NCBI RefSeq assembly: GCF_041060425.1
Contig: NZ_JAULBC010000015.1
Location: forward strand, 1 to 60,266
DNA: 60,266 bases
DNA from: Danxiaibacter flavus
GTDB taxonomy: Bacteria; Bacteroidota; Bacteroidia; Chitinophagales; Chitinophagaceae
Direction: 5' to 3'
Shown: positions 32,671 through 42,725 of the stretch, in pieces
Layout of the letters: each line of letters begins with the position of its first letter
How positions within the stretch are numbered: position 1 is the stretch's first letter
Made by a program: the position numbers and the translations under genes
Notes under the pieces: model-generated
Databases searched by the model: none
What the model saw: the letters and a program-made list of their open reading frames with translations, nothing else
What the model was told of the DNA's origin: nothing

Positions 32671-32994
32671 ATGGCGACAAATATCATAGCGGGGCCGAAT
32701 AGCGTAGTCGCTTTAGATACTGCCGACAATGTCAGCATGAGCGCTCTTGGGCTTACAGAATCAAACTGCGTTGCCGTTTACAGAACGCTGGGCAGTTATC
32801 GATCATGGGTACCAGGAAGGCCGGTTAATAGCTTCGATAAACTTGAAAAAGGTGTCGGATATATAATCATTGCCAAAGAACCTCTTGATCTCTCTCAATG
32901 GTTTGCTCCACCGGTACCGCTCGGTGGTGGCACAGGAGGCGATACCCCTACAATAGACTACAATTGGCTTGATGACTCAGATGAAAACATTTAG
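32671..32994 (+). CDS. Small spike-associated hypothetical protein
   Basis: A 107-residue protein. A short beta domain (KLEKGVGYIIIAKEPLDLS, with WVPGRPVNSF) ends in a Gly-rich and acidic tail (PVPLGGGTGGDTPTIDYNW, LDDSDENI). It precedes the giant spike gene by 2 bp and may be an attachment or chaperone partner of the spike. No family was recognised. Confidence 0.6.
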   Translation: MATNIIAGPNSVVALDTADNVSMSALGLTESNCVAVYRTLGSYRSWVPGRPVNSFDKLEKGVGYIIIAKEPLDLSQWFAPPVPLGGGTGGDTPTIDYNWLDDSDENI

Positions 32995-32996
32995 CG

Positions 32997-35900
32997 ATGT
33001 CAATTAAAATTCAAGAAACCAATGTCACTTACGCAACGTTGTCGGATGCCCTTACAGCGCTTCCGGCAACGTTCGATAAGGACTATACCATATACAGCAC
33101 CGAAGATATTAACCTTTCTTCAGCGCTTACAATTCCTTCTAAAACCACTGGCTCCTTCAAACTGACGATTAAGTTTGATTTACAGACCAGGAAGCTTTAC
33201 ACGGATGGCTCTCAAACCTCAGTGCTTGTTCTTGGCGGTGTAAATAATTTTGTATTGGACACCTGTACCGTTCAAAGCCCCAATTATGCCAGCTCCACTG
33301 CAATCGCTTGCCTTGTCAACGGATCCTGTAATTCGATCTCGTTTAAGAATATCAAATTTGACGGTTGTAGAAAAGCGGTTGGTAATGGAACGTCGTTTGC
33401 CGGCGTTGTAGTTTCTCTTACTTTGGATGGATGTAGCTTTCAAAATTGTTCGGCTGGCGCAACAGATATTGGAGCCGGAACGTTTACCAATGCAGATTAC
33501 TCTCAGCCATCTACTGCGTACAATTACACCAACGTAACAGTTAAAAACTGCCAGCTTAAGGATGTAAACAACAAAGCAGTTATTCCATCGACGACCTACA
33601 GCACAGACGTTACATTGAAGATTTTTAAAGCCTACAATGTAACTATCCAGGATAATGTGCTTGATACAACCACAGCAAAGGGCTTTGATATTGAACACTG
33701 TCAGAATGTGCTTGTTCAGAGAAATATTATTACCAAAGCAGCTTGGAGCAATACAAACTCTAACGTTGTGCTGATTAATAATAGCCTTAATGTTCGTGTT
33801 CAGCGCAATGCCATGTTTGGTAACAGCGCAACGGCTAACTGTCTGCAGCTTAACTACTGTAAAACGCTGTTCGTAAATAACAATACAATTGATTGCGATA
33901 ACGGTCAGCCAATATCTGCAACCTTCTTTTTAGACTGGAGAGAGCTGTTTAACAACATCTTTTGGACTCGCGGTTCGTATATCCAGCTTATAAATTCCAC
34001 AACGGGCCTTGACTATGTTACTGAATTTAAAGCGGCTGATTATAACTACTACCGTGTAGATGGCAGTACACAATCTCTAAAAGTTCAGGTTGGAGCAACA
34101 ACGGGCGGTACTACCGTCAATATCAAAGGCAACTCTGATACTACATTAACCACCTACCGCGGTAATGGCTATGAAAACCATAGCTTCTTTGTTGTATCTA
34201 ACTCGGCAACCGCAGACAAAGCTGAAATATTCAACAAAGGTACTTATCCCACAAAGCCTGACTACTGTGTATTGCCCACTGCCACTTCTGTTTACCAGAA
34301 AGCGGATGCGACAAAAGGCGGCACAGCAGACGTCAGAGGTTGGAACCTTCAGACGTTGCGTGACATCGGCGCCTATGACTATAGTGCAACGGATCCGAAC
34401 GCATCACATAACCCACCACAAATATCTGTTTCATCCAACCGTCTGTTCGGAATTAAGAGTGATACGACTTTTTCGTTTTCTGGTACAGTGAACTATCTTG
34501 ATTCCGGTGCAACAATAACAGGCTGGTCCTGGAACTTTGGAGATGGTACTACGTCAACGTCCCAGAATCCCACAAAGAAATACACGTCATTGCCGTCGTC
34601 TGGTAACACATTTACAGTTACGTGTACTGCTACTGACAGTAATGGCCAGACAGATACAAAGAATCTGACTGTGACTGTCTATAATGATGGCGTTGAAATT
34701 ATTGGTGGGTTCTTTGGTGGCGAGATTTATACAGGCGCGTCAGCGTTATCGAGTGCGGTTACCCGGGTTTCTCAGATTGCACTGATGTCGAACGTAGCTA
34801 TTGCCATCAAGACAACAACAATCCAAAACTTTTTCTACTATAACAACGGTGACAGTGGCCCTTATCGTGTAAATATCTACACAGATATGACCTTCACCAG
34901 CAACCAGAAATGCTGGGTGCGTTCTCAGACAAGTGAAAACGGTGTTTGGATCCAGGGCCGCACAAATATTTTGTGGGAAAATTGCAAGTTTACAAGTGCG
35001 ACTGGACTCGGAGGGGTAAGGTGTACTAATGGCCGTTCAAATGTGTTCAGGTATTGCGACTTTATGAACTCTCAGTACGGTGTATATTTAACCGGCGCGG
35101 ATGGGTATGAATTTATTGATTGCAACTTCCAGGATGTAACAATAAGCAAGGTTTATCTTAACACCTGCAGCAATATCACTTTCGTAAGGTGTAATCTTGT
35201 TTATTCAGGTACAGGTACAGAAAGCCTAAACTCCGGAACAAAACAACATGTCACTATCGGTAACTGTTCCAATATCCGTTTCCTCAACTGCAACGTAGAC
35301 GGCAATGGCAGCTGGGATTGCTTTATAAAGGGTAACCAACTGAAGGATATTCTTGTTGATGGCTGCACCTTCCAAAGCTTTAAACAGCAGCTGTTTTATT
35401 TTATCAATGGTCCGGCCGGCCAGTATAATGCTGAGAGGGTAATCATCCGTAACAATCTTTTCAAGAATTCAATGATCACTGCAAGCCGTGGATCGACAGC
35501 TGCATTTGACTTTACTGCAAGCTATGACATTACATTCCAAAACAACACGATGTACGAAGATCGTGCTGGTAACGGCGGCTTAAGGGTTTTTAATATAACA
35601 GGAGGCACTTCTAAAGTTCAGGCAAATAATAACCTGTTCTTTATACGGGATTCTAACCAGGTTGTGAACTCTGACTCATACATCTTCAAGATCAATACTG
35701 CTGAAATAACAACTGGAGAAAAGGCGCTGATCGCTGACCGAAACTATTACATGTTCCAGGATGGAGCCCGTAATAAGATCAAGTGGGGGAATGTCGATAA
35801 CGTGTCATACAAAGACAGGGCTTCAGGTGTAGGCTTGGGACTTGAAGGCGCGAATTCTGTTCAGTATGCTAGCGATACAGCTTCAACTGTGTTGATCAAT

Positions 35901-38900
35901 ACTACAACGCTCGAGCCTTTATCCGGCTCTCCATTAAACGCAATGGGCGGCAGTACACCATTGAGCAAATATGACTTCGATCTGAATGTTCATAATGCAA
36001 ACGGGACAGTTGGTGCAAAGGAGTTCACAAAAACAGCTTACAGCTTAACAGCGGCTTCATTCCTTGTTACAAACCTTTCTCCAAAAGCAAATGGGTTGCA
36101 GTATACGTCAGCCAACGCCTCTTATACGATCCCGTCCCTGGATATTCTCAATTTCAATAATGAGTATGCGCCATTTGTAAAAGACTTCAAATGGGAATTG
36201 ACAGCGACTGGATATGCAAATACGTTATACTCAAACGCTTTTAATCTGTCGTTCACAGATCAGAAGACATATACTGTAAAGCTCACGTTGATCAAGAATG
36301 ATAACAGCTCATTAGTTGTCACAAAGACAGGGTTCTTTGTTGTTGGTATGGCAAGGCCGATTCCGAAATTCAAGCTCTCTTCTTATCGTCCATTTGTTGG
36401 CGATAAGATTGATTTCATAAATGAAAGTCAATTTGGTACCTCGTACGAATGGACGATAACAAAATCTGGGGGAACAAGTGAGGTAATCACCACAGAGAAT
36501 ATCATACAAAAACAGTTTAGTGATGCTGGTATATATGATGTAAGGTTGAAGGCGACTAATAATGTTGACAATGATTTTGTTGAATATCGCCGGACGATCC
36601 ATGTTAACGCTGCATTCAATACTCCTTATCTAAACCAACAAACGGAGCGTAATATTTATTACAACGACGAAGTTGTAAACATTCAACAATTTTCCAAGTT
36701 TAAAAAGAAGTCTGATGTTCATCGGTGGAAGCTATACGACAGCAATACAGGTCAACTGGTTTATAGCAATCCTCAAAACTCGCCAACCATTCCTGCGGGA
36801 AGATTATCAGGAGGCGATTATGATGTTTTATTTACCATTTCAAATAAATATGGAACGACTGAACATTTCAAGCGTCGTGCATTTTGTGTATTGCCAATTC
36901 CATCGACATCTACCAGATTTAATAAGGTTTGCACAATTACTGACAGGTTCGTAGACCCGACAAACGGAAGCTCTTACGATGGTTCACGTGTGGATGGTAC
37001 CGCCGACAGTATTGCACCAGGTACGATTATCTCAGTAACAGGCGAAACAAGGAGGCTGGAATTAACCTACCTAAAGGGAACTGCGGAGTTGCCAATTGTA
37101 GTTGTTCCTGGGCAGAATGAGTTTGAAATAAAGATGAACAGCTTTAACGGTATTCACCTTGTAGGATGCGAGCACGTTGTTATAGCCGGCCAGCTAAACC
37201 CCGGAGGCAATCCATATGGCTTCAATGTTCACAACGATACAACCGGAATTTCTGTTCATGCGTCAAGCTCCTGTGTAAATGCGGAATATCTATCGACCTA
37301 TGTTAGAGTAATGGGGTGTGAGCTTTGGAATAGTGGTTTTTCGGCAATGAGAATGAAGACAGAGCCTTATGGTAATTACCCGCAAGGCTGGAGAGGTACC
37401 GGCTTTATACAAATGGATACATTTATCCATGACAATTTGATTTACGACTCTGGCGGTGAGGCAATGTATTTGGGAGGAACTCAGGCTGATGAAGCATCTA
37501 ACTATTATACTCCTAGCGGGCCGGATATCAATGGCAACACCGTTTCAAAATGTTTCTGGACAGCGCTTTTCAATACGAAAGTTTATAGAAATAGAGTTGA
37601 TAGTTCAGGATGGGATGGCATTCAATGCGGTAATTGCTTCAGAGGCACTGAAGTGCATGATAATATAGTGCTTAATACTGGTGTGGCCCAAGTAGCGAAT
37701 CAGAGTGCAGGCATGAGCATCAATAACGGTTTCGTGGGGGATATCTACAACAACATTGTAGATAATAATATCATCATGCAGCCTTTCAAGGGTAGGACGA
37801 GAGTATTTTGTAATACTATAATTAAGTATTTAGGTAACGACGCGTTTTATATAATTGATGATGGCTATGTAGCCCTGTGGGATTTCGATAAAACGCCGAC
37901 TATCGCTCCCTATGGTGGCCAATGGGATGGATCGACTTACTACGATGGATCTGCTACAGAAATTCAGTTCTTTAATAATACACTGTTAACGAACAGGATG
38001 GCCTTTTACTTCTTAAGTAAAATGCCTTCTAAGCTGATGCCAACAATTAAGATTTATGGTAATCTGGCAATATATACGCCTCTTTCTTATAAAAACTTTG
38101 ATCCGAACGTGTCACCACAGGCGCCGGCAACAATGCAACAAGCCAAGCTGCTATACAAAGCCAGCGAGGTTGGCGCCTTCGTACAGGATAACGGTGTTGT
38201 ATTTCAAAATATCGTTCGCAAACTGGATGATATAGATGATCTCGAAATCTCCAACCTTGTAAAAGGAGATGCAAGCATCTCGCCGGGATCCGCTGCTTTG
38301 TTTGCAATGCAACCAGATGCAACCTATGCATCTATTATTGCAGCATTACCGGGCGGTAAGCTTTACAGCCAGGAAGGATTAAGAAATGCCGATGCAAGCG
38401 GAAAAGTTACAGTGGGAGCAAATACAATACCTTCTTATACTGGTCCGGCATGGGTTCCTACTTACTACAACTTCAAAGGGGGTGATACAGCTGAGAACGA
38501 TGCTTATCTCGGAACTGCCAATGAAGTGACTGCAGATGTGGAAGCCAAAGTCATGAGGCTCCATAACGGTATAGCCCAGGGTGGTGTGAGCAAAACTGTG
38601 CCGGCTGGTCAAACAGGCTACTTCATACATGGTTCAACAAAGTATTGGGTAAAGGATGGCCAGATAACAGGATATGAGGGGCAGACGCCTGCAAATACTG
38701 TCGCAAGCATACCTCAGAACTTTGCCGCAATTGCTGGTACTGGCCAGGTTGTTTTGACTTGGGCTGCATCAGAATCAAATGGAGGATCTGCTGTAACTGG
38801 ATATAAACTTTACAGAGGTGTAGCCTCTGGAAGCCTGAATTTATTTAAGACACTTGGCAACGTTTTCACTTATACAGATACTGAAGTAACAAACGATACG

Positions 38901-40514
38901 AAATACTTCTACCAGGTTGTTGCTATCAACGGCATCGGTGATTCATCAAGAACTGTGGAAAAAGAAGCAACTCCGTATACGGCAAATAATGCGTCGTCGT
39001 TCTTAGCTGTGCCTGCAACAGGCGCGGGATGGGATGTAAATTATCCGAACCAAAAAGGATGGATGTATACGCCTGCAACCTATAACAACGGCAATACAAA
39101 TCTGTACCCAATGATCTTGAATCTTCACGGTTCTGGTGAAATTGCAGCTTCGAATGCTACACCTCCTAATGGCATTGATAAGGTAATTGCACAGGGGCTT
39201 GCTCTTCTAATCAAGAACGGTCAGATAATGAACTGCTTGGTTTACAGCCCGCAAATTAATAATAGCAGCTGGAACAGTGATCGTCCTGCTCGTGCGCTTG
39301 CTTGGGCAATGGCAAACTACCGTGTCGATCCAAACAGGATTTATATCACCGGTTTAAGCCTTGGCTCACAGGGTGCCTGGTATCAGCGCATGCAGAATAC
39401 ACAATTGTTTGCCGCAGCGATCATGGCATGTGGAAGCTGTACACCGACCAATAGTATCGGGTATGGTAACGCTCGTCGGGTTCCTTCACTGTGGATAGGT
39501 GGCGATCAGGATACAACTCAGCCATTCTACCAATTAGGAGCAACAAACACTCCGGTTGCGATCATTACAGCAATGAACAATACCAGCTCTAAGCCTAAGA
39601 TATCCGACAAGATGACGATCGTTAAGGGCGGTACGCATAGCGCTACAGTTTGGAATGATCGCATGTACAATAAGGCAACCGCAGGATTCGACTTTGAAGC
39701 ATGGTTCTTAAGGCATTCATTGATTGCAGCTGATACTGCCACCAATTATGTAACATGGATTGAAGGGGTGATTGTAGCATCAAAATGGGATGAAGCTCTC
39801 TTTGCAGTTGCCGATGTTCAGGCATGTATTAATGATCTTTCTGCAGGCACAGTTAAAACGAATCTACAGTCTCGCTTGAATGTTGTCACAGGTGCGATTG
39901 ATAACCAGGGCAAGCGTTATCTGGTGAATCTTGGTGCGGCCGGTGGAAATTATAATGCTTTGGCTTCTGGAGCCGCTGGCGCTTCTGTTGGTACGCTGAA
40001 AGACAATTTGAATTCAAATTCTGGTTATGGACTTCAAGTTGTATCTGCCGGTACCAGTGGAGCAACTGAGTATGCAACTGGCAACTACTTCGCAGATAAG
40101 TACTTTGGATTCTCCACTTATATCCTGCAGGCTGGATTTGTGGTAAATGGCGTTGGTGGTCAATACAAGTTCACAGGTTTGAATGCTGCCAAAACCTACA
40201 GGTTAATAGCCTTTGGCGGCTATGATAAAACCGATCCAAGCAATCCGGCTGATTTGACAATTACCGTGAACGGAACATCTAAGTACATTTTTACACCAGG
40301 TAATACGAGAGATTATATTGAATTCTCCGGCATCACAGGTGTGACAGAGCTGCTATTTAAAGCCCAAAGCTCACCGAATGTAACAAATGGCTCACTGATC
40401 ACGAAGACTGCTACCGGTGCGCTTCAAACTCCAGCAACTAATATTTCATCATTCAGGGCATGCGATGCTTACTTAAGCGCCGTAATGCTGATTGAACAAA
40501 CAACAATGGCATAA
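32997..40514 (+). CDS. Giant tail spike: beta-helices, PKD, Fn3, esterase
   Basis: A 2,505-residue receptor-binding spike. Beta-helix region 1 is at about 50-470, a PKD domain at about 480-565 (WSWNFGDGTTSTSQNPT), and beta-helix region 2 at about 570-1010. PKD-like domains lie at about 1050-1230 and a third beta-helix with right-handed-repeat patterning at about 1310-1710. An Fn3 domain (about 1900-1995, VVLTWAASESNGGSAVTGYK) is followed by an alpha/beta-hydrolase esterase at about 2030-2250, with GLSLGSQG (Ser2121), GGDQDTTQPF (acid) and GGTHSATVW (His). A C-terminal beta-sandwich (about 2300-2505) looks carbohydrate-binding. It probably degrades and de-esterifies a surface polysaccharide. 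Confidence 0.82.
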   Translation: MSIKIQETNVTYATLSDALTALPATFDKDYTIYSTEDINLSSALTIPSKTTGSFKLTIKFDLQTRKLYTDGSQTSVLVLGGVNNFVLDTCTVQSPNYASSTAIACLVNGSCNSISFKNIKFDGCRKAVGNGTSFAGVVVSLTLDGCSFQNCSAGATDIGAGTFTNADYSQPSTAYNYTNVTVKNCQLKDVNNKAVIPSTTYSTDVTLKIFKAYNVTIQDNVLDTTTAKGFDIEHCQNVLVQRNIITKAAWSNTNSNVVLINNSLNVRVQRNAMFGNSATANCLQLNYCKTLFVNNNTIDCDNGQPISATFFLDWRELFNNIFWTRGSYIQLINSTTGLDYVTEFKAADYNYYRVDGSTQSLKVQVGATTGGTTVNIKGNSDTTLTTYRGNGYENHSFFVVSNSATADKAEIFNKGTYPTKPDYCVLPTATSVYQKADATKGGTADVRGWNLQTLRDIGAYDYSATDPNASHNPPQISVSSNRLFGIKSDTTFSFSGTVNYLDSGATITGWSWNFGDGTTSTSQNPTKKYTSLPSSGNTFTVTCTATDSNGQTDTKNLTVTVYNDGVEIIGGFFGGEIYTGASALSSAVTRVSQIALMSNVAIAIKTTTIQNFFYYNNGDSGPYRVNIYTDMTFTSNQKCWVRSQTSENGVWIQGRTNILWENCKFTSATGLGGVRCTNGRSNVFRYCDFMNSQYGVYLTGADGYEFIDCNFQDVTISKVYLNTCSNITFVRCNLVYSGTGTESLNSGTKQHVTIGNCSNIRFLNCNVDGNGSWDCFIKGNQLKDILVDGCTFQSFKQQLFYFINGPAGQYNAERVIIRNNLFKNSMITASRGSTAAFDFTASYDITFQNNTMYEDRAGNGGLRVFNITGGTSKVQANNNLFFIRDSNQVVNSDSYIFKINTAEITTGEKALIADRNYYMFQDGARNKIKWGNVDNVSYKDRASGVGLGLEGANSVQYASDTASTVLINTTTLEPLSGSPLNAMGGSTPLSKYDFDLNVHNANGTVGAKEFTKTAYSLTAASFLVTNLSPKANGLQYTSANASYTIPSLDILNFNNEYAPFVKDFKWELTATGYANTLYSNAFNLSFTDQKTYTVKLTLIKNDNSSLVVTKTGFFVVGMARPIPKFKLSSYRPFVGDKIDFINESQFGTSYEWTITKSGGTSEVITTENIIQKQFSDAGIYDVRLKATNNVDNDFVEYRRTIHVNAAFNTPYLNQQTERNIYYNDEVVNIQQFSKFKKKSDVHRWKLYDSNTGQLVYSNPQNSPTIPAGRLSGGDYDVLFTISNKYGTTEHFKRRAFCVLPIPSTSTRFNKVCTITDRFVDPTNGSSYDGSRVDGTADSIAPGTIISVTGETRRLELTYLKGTAELPIVVVPGQNEFEIKMNSFNGIHLVGCEHVVIAGQLNPGGNPYGFNVHNDTTGISVHASSSCVNAEYLSTYVRVMGCELWNSGFSAMRMKTEPYGNYPQGWRGTGFIQMDTFIHDNLIYDSGGEAMYLGGTQADEASNYYTPSGPDINGNTVSKCFWTALFNTKVYRNRVDSSGWDGIQCGNCFRGTEVHDNIVLNTGVAQVANQSAGMSINNGFVGDIYNNIVDNNIIMQPFKGRTRVFCNTIIKYLGNDAFYIIDDGYVALWDFDKTPTIAPYGGQWDGSTYYDGSATEIQFFNNTLLTNRMAFYFLSKMPSKLMPTIKIYGNLAIYTPLSYKNFDPNVSPQAPATMQQAKLLYKASEVGAFVQDNGVVFQNIVRKLDDIDDLEISNLVKGDASISPGSAALFAMQPDATYASIIAALPGGKLYSQEGLRNADASGKVTVGANTIPSYTGPAWVPTYYNFKGGDTAENDAYLGTANEVTADVEAKVMRLHNGIAQGGVSKTVPAGQTGYFIHGSTKYWVKDGQITGYEGQTPANTVASIPQNFAAIAGTGQVVLTWAASESNGGSAVTGYKLYRGVASGSLNLFKTLGNVFTYTDTEVTNDTKYFYQVVAINGIGDSSRTVEKEATPYTANNASSFLAVPATGAGWDVNYPNQKGWMYTPATYNNGNTNLYPMILNLHGSGEIAASNATPPNGIDKVIAQGLALLIKNGQIMNCLVYSPQINNSSWNSDRPARALAWAMANYRVDPNRIYITGLSLGSQGAWYQRMQNTQLFAAAIMACGSCTPTNSIGYGNARRVPSLWIGGDQDTTQPFYQLGATNTPVAIITAMNNTSSKPKISDKMTIVKGGTHSATVWNDRMYNKATAGFDFEAWFLRHSLIAADTATNYVTWIEGVIVASKWDEALFAVADVQACINDLSAGTVKTNLQSRLNVVTGAIDNQGKRYLVNLGAAGGNYNALASGAAGASVGTLKDNLNSNSGYGLQVVSAGTSGATEYATGNYFADKYFGFSTYILQAGFVVNGVGGQYKFTGLNAAKTYRLIAFGGYDKTDPSNPADLTITVNGTSKYIFTPGNTRDYIEFSGITGVTELLFKAQSSPNVTNGSLITKTATGALQTPATNISSFRACDAYLSAVMLIEQTTMA

Positions 40515-40515
40515 T

Positions 40516-40794
40516 ATGTTTAGAGCAACAACATATCCGGAATATATAGAGGTAGACGGCATTGCTACCGGTGTAATGGAATTTGATGACTTCCTGGCCA
40601 CGGCCAGGGAGTATCAGCAGGCAAGTGTCAATCGTGGTCCGCATCACCGTGTGTTCGTTAACGAATTAATTGTTGAAGCGGATCCTTTGATGAACATCAC
40701 ATTACAAACCGGCCCCGGTAGCGAATTGGATCACCTTGTTTTCTGTAATTGTGATTTCAGAGGGTTAACAGTTACCACTGCGGAACAATTTTAA
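40516..40794 (+). CDS. Small protein behind the spike
   Basis: A 92-residue protein starting with ATG at 40516, one base after the spike stop. It has beta strands (EYIEVDGIATGVMEFDDFLA, FVNELIVEADPLMNITLQTG) and no catalytic motif. The position suggests a spike chaperone or an adaptor that attaches the spike to the tail. Confidence 0.55.
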   Translation: MFRATTYPEYIEVDGIATGVMEFDDFLATAREYQQASVNRGPHHRVFVNELIVEADPLMNITLQTGPGSELDHLVFCNCDFRGLTVTTAEQF

Positions 40795-40817
40795 AAACAG
40801 CTTTTAAATCTTTTGAC

Positions 40818-41051
40818 ATGGCAGACGTACAGTTTATAGGAAAGACAACAGAAGAGCTTGCAACATTCGTTGGCAGGCCTCGACAAGTGGTAATCAATAC
40901 CGACACAGGTCAAATGATCGTATGCGACGGTCAAACACCTGGAGGGATACCACAGGCAAAAGCAACTGGCTTCAGTGGGACTGTGGCAGTTACTTCCGGG
41001 AATCTAACTGTTGTAAACGGTTCTATCGTCTCAGGATTAATCACTGGCTAA
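40818..41051 (+). CDS. Mtd-N-like small tail-fibre protein
   Basis: A 77-residue protein. IGKTTEELATFVGRPRQVVI followed by NTDTGQMIVCDGQTPGGIPQA is the beta-prism-like N-terminal pattern shared with major tropism determinant and hyaluronidase-type phage fibres. Only this trimerisation domain is present, with a short Gly/Val/Ser tail. It may cap or trimerise the spike. Confidence 0.6.
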   Translation: MADVQFIGKTTEELATFVGRPRQVVINTDTGQMIVCDGQTPGGIPQAKATGFSGTVAVTSGNLTVVNGSIVSGLITG

Positions 41052-41066
41052 AACCAATATCCAATC

Positions 41067-41351
41067 ATGACACTACTTGACACAAATGACAGCTTTTTTC
41101 AAAACGTCGGCGAAAAGCTGACACTTATTGGCGCCCTGGCGTTCTTCCTCTATTATTTCATGAAGGAGCTGAAAGAAGTGCGCATGCAAATGGACACGCT
41201 GAGGAAAGAATATGAGGCAAAGCATGATGCAATGTTTGAACGGGTTGTCGAGTGTGAAAAAAAGAGCACAGAAGCCCTCAATAAGTGCAGTGACAGTAAT
41301 GATCGCCTTGCAGAGGCGGTTGAATCTTTAAAAGAAAAAATCACTCTATGA
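41067..41351 (+). CDS. Holin-like membrane protein with coiled coil
   Basis: A 94-residue protein with one membrane helix at about 17-32 (LTLIGALAFFLYYFM) and a charged coiled coil to the end (LKEVRMQMDTLRKEYEAK). A single-TM protein with a charged tail resembles BhlA-type holins. It overlaps the next gene by 4 bp (ATGA). The endolysin is far downstream, so the holin call is tentative. Confidence 0.55.
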   Translation: MTLLDTNDSFFQNVGEKLTLIGALAFFLYYFMKELKEVRMQMDTLRKEYEAKHDAMFERVVECEKKSTEALNKCSDSNDRLAEAVESLKEKITL

Positions 41352-42031
41352 AACAGCAATACGAACGGCTCATTATCGTCGCGCTATTAATAATCATAGC
41401 TGTATTCGCCCTGCAGACCTGCTTTCGTAAAGAGAAACAGGTTACAGATCTTAAGCAGGTCGTTAGTGCAAAGCAAGATACTTTGAAACATTACAAGGAT
41501 GAAGCAGGCCACGAACATGGTCAAAAGGTTCTGGCGGAAGCAGATATGTCATTACTCAAAGTCGAGTATCAGAAACAGATCGATAGTGTTACAGAGCTTC
41601 TGAAGATCAAGGAAAGCCAGCTGGCATTCTATACGGGCTTTTCCACTGAATCAAGCGGATCCATTAAACCAAGAGTTGACACGGTATTTATGCCTGATTC
41701 CACAAGAGAATTCAATATTGATTTCTCGGATAGATGGATGTCTCTTAATGGTAGAATCGGCAAGTCATCCAATATAAATTACCGAATCACTGATTCGTTG
41801 ACGGTTACTGTGTATAGTAAGAAAAAGAATTTCCTGTCATCACTTACTACTTATATCGACGTGTTTAGCATGAATCCAAACGTGAAAGTAACGGGATTGA
41901 CAGGGTTTAAAATCCCGGTTAAGAAACCTGGTCGTTTTGGCATCGGTCCATATTTCGGTTACGGTTATTCTGATGGGAAGTGGTCACCTTCTGCCGGTGT
42001 TGCAATACAATACTCACTCATTCGATTTTAA
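41348..42031 (+). CDS. Membrane-anchored coiled-coil protein, spanin-like
   Basis: A 227-residue protein. An N-terminal membrane helix (RLIIVALLIIIAVFALQTCF) is followed by a periplasmic coiled coil (about 30-95) and then a beta-rich end (GRFGIGPYFGYGYSDGKWSP). The layout fits an inner-membrane spanin analogue, and similar proteins are common in Bacteroidota phages. The beta part resembles an outer-membrane-barrel repeat, so an envelope-spanning role is possible. Confidence 0.55.
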   Translation: MKQQYERLIIVALLIIIAVFALQTCFRKEKQVTDLKQVVSAKQDTLKHYKDEAGHEHGQKVLAEADMSLLKVEYQKQIDSVTELLKIKESQLAFYTGFSTESSGSIKPRVDTVFMPDSTREFNIDFSDRWMSLNGRIGKSSNINYRITDSLTVTVYSKKKNFLSSLTTYIDVFSMNPNVKVTGLTGFKIPVKKPGRFGIGPYFGYGYSDGKWSPSAGVAIQYSLIRF

Positions 42032-42032
42032 T

Positions 42033-42530
42033 ATGAAGGAACAAAAAGAAGCGCTTAAGAAAGTTGCTGAAACACTGTTAGATGAGCCTGTGATCATCAA
42101 GATCACACAGAAACCAAAGTATTTCTTTCAGAAGCCGAAGGAAAAGGAATTCCGCGTCGAGAAATTATGTCTTGGTTCACTTATCCGGATATCCAAGATT
42201 CTTTTGTCAATTGATACGGAGATGTTTAAGCAAGGAAGCTTTGTTGAGAATTGCATGAAAGTGATGGCCGGGAAAGGTGACTTGATGGCTGAGATTATTG
42301 CGATAGCCATCGTCAACAGAAAAACGCCACCAAGCAAAAGCTTGATCAACCTGATTATGGAGGAGTTTACGTCTGCAGATATGCTGACCGCTCTTTCGGT
42401 TGTCATTAAGCAGATGGATATAACAAGTTTTATGAACTCTATCATCTCGATAAAGGGGACAACCCTTCTGGAGATGAGCCCGACGGATCAGGGGAGAAAA
42501 ATAGCCCCTGGAGTACAATCGGAGGGGTAA
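42033..42530 (+). CDS. Tail assembly chaperone (gpG-like)
   Basis: A 165-residue protein (ATG at 42033; an upstream in-frame start lies inside the previous gene). A helical body (LGSLIRISKILLSIDTEMF, IIAIAIVNRKTPPSKSLINL) of tail-chaperone type precedes the tape measure. Its last third contains a slippery A-AAG-GGG heptamer (42452-42458). Without the shift it ends at 42530. With the shift it continues into a second frame to 42724, which is the usual G/G-T arrangement of siphophages. Confidence 0.78.
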   Translation: MKEQKEALKKVAETLLDEPVIIKITQKPKYFFQKPKEKEFRVEKLCLGSLIRISKILLSIDTEMFKQGSFVENCMKVMAGKGDLMAEIIAIAIVNRKTPPSKSLINLIMEEFTSADMLTALSVVIKQMDITSFMNSIISIKGTTLLEMSPTDQGRKIAPGVQSEG

Positions 42531-42724
42531 TTAAGTATTTCCGGTTTTCATGGGATCATGTAATGTGGGAAATAAGCTACCCGAATTTATTAATGCTTCT
42601 CGCTACAATACCGAAGTATAAGACGGACAAAAAGAAGAAAGTAAATGAGTCGGACGCGGATGATGATGAGATTGAGGTAATCGACGATGTACAGGATTTA
42701 GCGGACTTTATAAACAGTAACTAA
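42458..42724 (+). CDS. -1 frameshift extension of tail chaperone (gpT-like)
   Basis: The -1 frame is open from 42410 to 42724 and encodes an acidic/hydrophobic extension with FRFSWDHVMWEISYPNLLML and a Lys-rich then Asp-rich tail, a common T-domain pattern. It has no start of its own. The in-frame Lys-Gly codons AAG-GGG at 42453-42458, preceded by A, form a perfect X-XXY-YYZ slip site. The full shifted product would be about 230 residues (142 before the slip plus 88). The tape measure starts 1 bp after its stop. Confidence 0.75.
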   Translation, partial: DNPSGDEPDGSGEKNSPWSTIGGVIKYFRFSWDHVMWEISYPNLLMLLATIPKYKTDKKKKVNESDADDDEIEVIDDVQDLADFINSN

Positions 42725-42725
42725 T

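Noticed and set aside
33219..33698. Minus-strand frame opposite the spike
   Set aside because: It is antisense to the beta-helix region and shows only Cys/Ile/Val shadow composition.
32997..41051. Diversity-generating retroelement or retron near the receptor-binding genes
   Set aside because: No reverse transcriptase frame is present in the window and no template/variable repeat pair was noticed near the spike or the Mtd-N-like gene.
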